From positions 1 through 22,496 of the forward strand of contig JAISBK010000095.1 in NCBI GenBank assembly GCA_031266255.1: a DNA stretch of 22,496 nucleotides. The letters run 5' to 3'. Below the pieces are notes generated by a model. The model ran no database searches, had not been told where the DNA came from, and saw only the letters and a program-made list of their open reading frames with translations. The DNA is from Treponema sp. (GTDB lineage Bacteria; Spirochaetota; Spirochaetia; Treponematales; Breznakiellaceae). Below, in pieces: positions 22,112 to 22,496 of the stretch (position 1 is its first letter; each line of letters opens with the position of its first letter). The translations under genes and the position numbers were made by a program.

Positions 22112-22496
22112 CTAAAGGGTATAGCACCGAGGTGCTCCTGAGACCGGATCGTAAAACCTAATCCCTTGCGCAATGAGACCCAAGACCGGAAGCTCCACTC
22201 CCTTCACATAAGCCGTATCAAAACAAGGTTTCCGCAGAAAGATGGCTTCCCCCGGTAAACCTCCATACAGGGTGTCATTGAGTATAGGATACCCGATCCA
22301 TGCTAAATGACAGCGGATCTGGTGACGAAACCCCCGTTTAAGCCGCAATCGAAAATAGGTATGCGCGCCCGAAGGCTCCTCTGGGAGTACCGGCGATAGA
22401 GGTGGCCGAGGAACCGGTTCAATAATTTCGGTTATATACGGTCTCCCTTGGTCCAGGGCACTGATCCTCCTGAACTTCCCCGGTTTTCCCGGAGCG
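22112..22496 (-). CDS. RluA-family pseudouridine synthase, C-terminal part (5' end beyond window)
   Basis: The frame is open from the right edge (first full codon at 22493-22495) to a TAG at 22112-22114, giving 127 residues of the C-terminus. HTYFRLRLKRGFRHQIRCHLAWIGYPILNDTLYGG (near 22360-22260) is the conserved RluA region in which the usual L-x-x-GRxHQIRxH appears as LKRGFRHQIRCH, followed by G-x-P-I-x-x-D-x-x-YG. The catalytic Asp (HRLD motif) lies in the missing part. The family isomerises uridine in rRNA or tRNA; which site cannot be told from this fragment. It is on the same strand as metF copy 2 but separated by 475 bp with a repeat and an insertion, so it is unlikely to be co-transcribed with it. 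Confidence 0.85.
   Translation of the reverse strand, partial: APGKPGKFRRISALDQGRPYITEIIEPVPRPPLSPVLPEEPSGAHTYFRLRLKRGFRHQIRCHLAWIGYPILNDTLYGGLPGEAIFLRKPCFDTAYVKGVELPVLGLIAQGIRFYDPVSGAPRCYTL

Overview
The window looks like a piece of the chromosome of an anaerobic, CO2-fixing acetogen. Reading right to left on the minus strand, it carries almost the whole Wood-Ljungdahl (reductive acetyl-CoA) pathway from formyl-tetrahydrofolate synthetase to acetyl-CoA synthase. Next to it lies a complete bacterial N-degron (N-end rule) gene set, clpS-clpA-aat. Gram-positive acetogens normally lack aat and clpA, so the combination points to a diderm acetogen. My best guess is a homoacetogenic termite-gut spirochaete such as Treponema primitia or a relative. 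That is inference from gene content and from how the proteins read, not a database result.

Layout. 1-2800 (minus): a sua5-type threonylcarbamoyl-AMP synthase running off the left edge, corA, tRNA-Asn(GTT) with its own promoter and terminator, and 5-formyl-THF cyclo-ligase. 2917-6719 (plus): clpS, clpA and aat, the last two overlapping by 4 bp. 6791-7372 (plus): a FrdX-like ferredoxin. A two-way terminator at 7392-7418 separates the convergent blocks. 7476-20496 (minus): the main operon, in transcription order metF1, fhs, fchA, folD, acsA (cooS), cooC, acsB, acsD, acsC, acsE. 20773-21636 (minus): a second, diverged metF with its own promoter and a structured leader. 21840-22111: non-coding DNA with a palindromic repeat and a 147-bp MITE-like element. 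22112-22496 (minus): the 3' end of an RluA-family pseudouridine synthase gene.

How the genes work together. Fhs, FchA, FolD and MetF take formate to methyl-THF. AcsE moves the methyl group to the corrinoid protein AcsC/AcsD. AcsA reduces CO2 to CO, CooC is the likely nickel-loading ATPase, and AcsB condenses methyl, CO and CoA to acetyl-CoA. Formate dehydrogenase, the corrinoid activator AcsV, MetV and Pta/Ack are not in the window. A perfect consensus promoter (TTGACA-17-TATAAT) sits upstream of metF1 and could drive about 13 kb down to the terminator.

Points of most interest: FolD has lost the Lys and Gln normally needed for cyclohydrolase activity, which fits the separate FchA; an 11-base G tract lies inside the FchA active-site motif; the metF genes are a diverged tandem pair; acsA has an unusual 370-nt leader; a 22-bp palindrome occurs twice; a MITE-like insertion lies upstream of metF2; and ClpS has His in place of a residue that binds the N-degron amino group. 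Nothing in the window is clearly a wholly new system.
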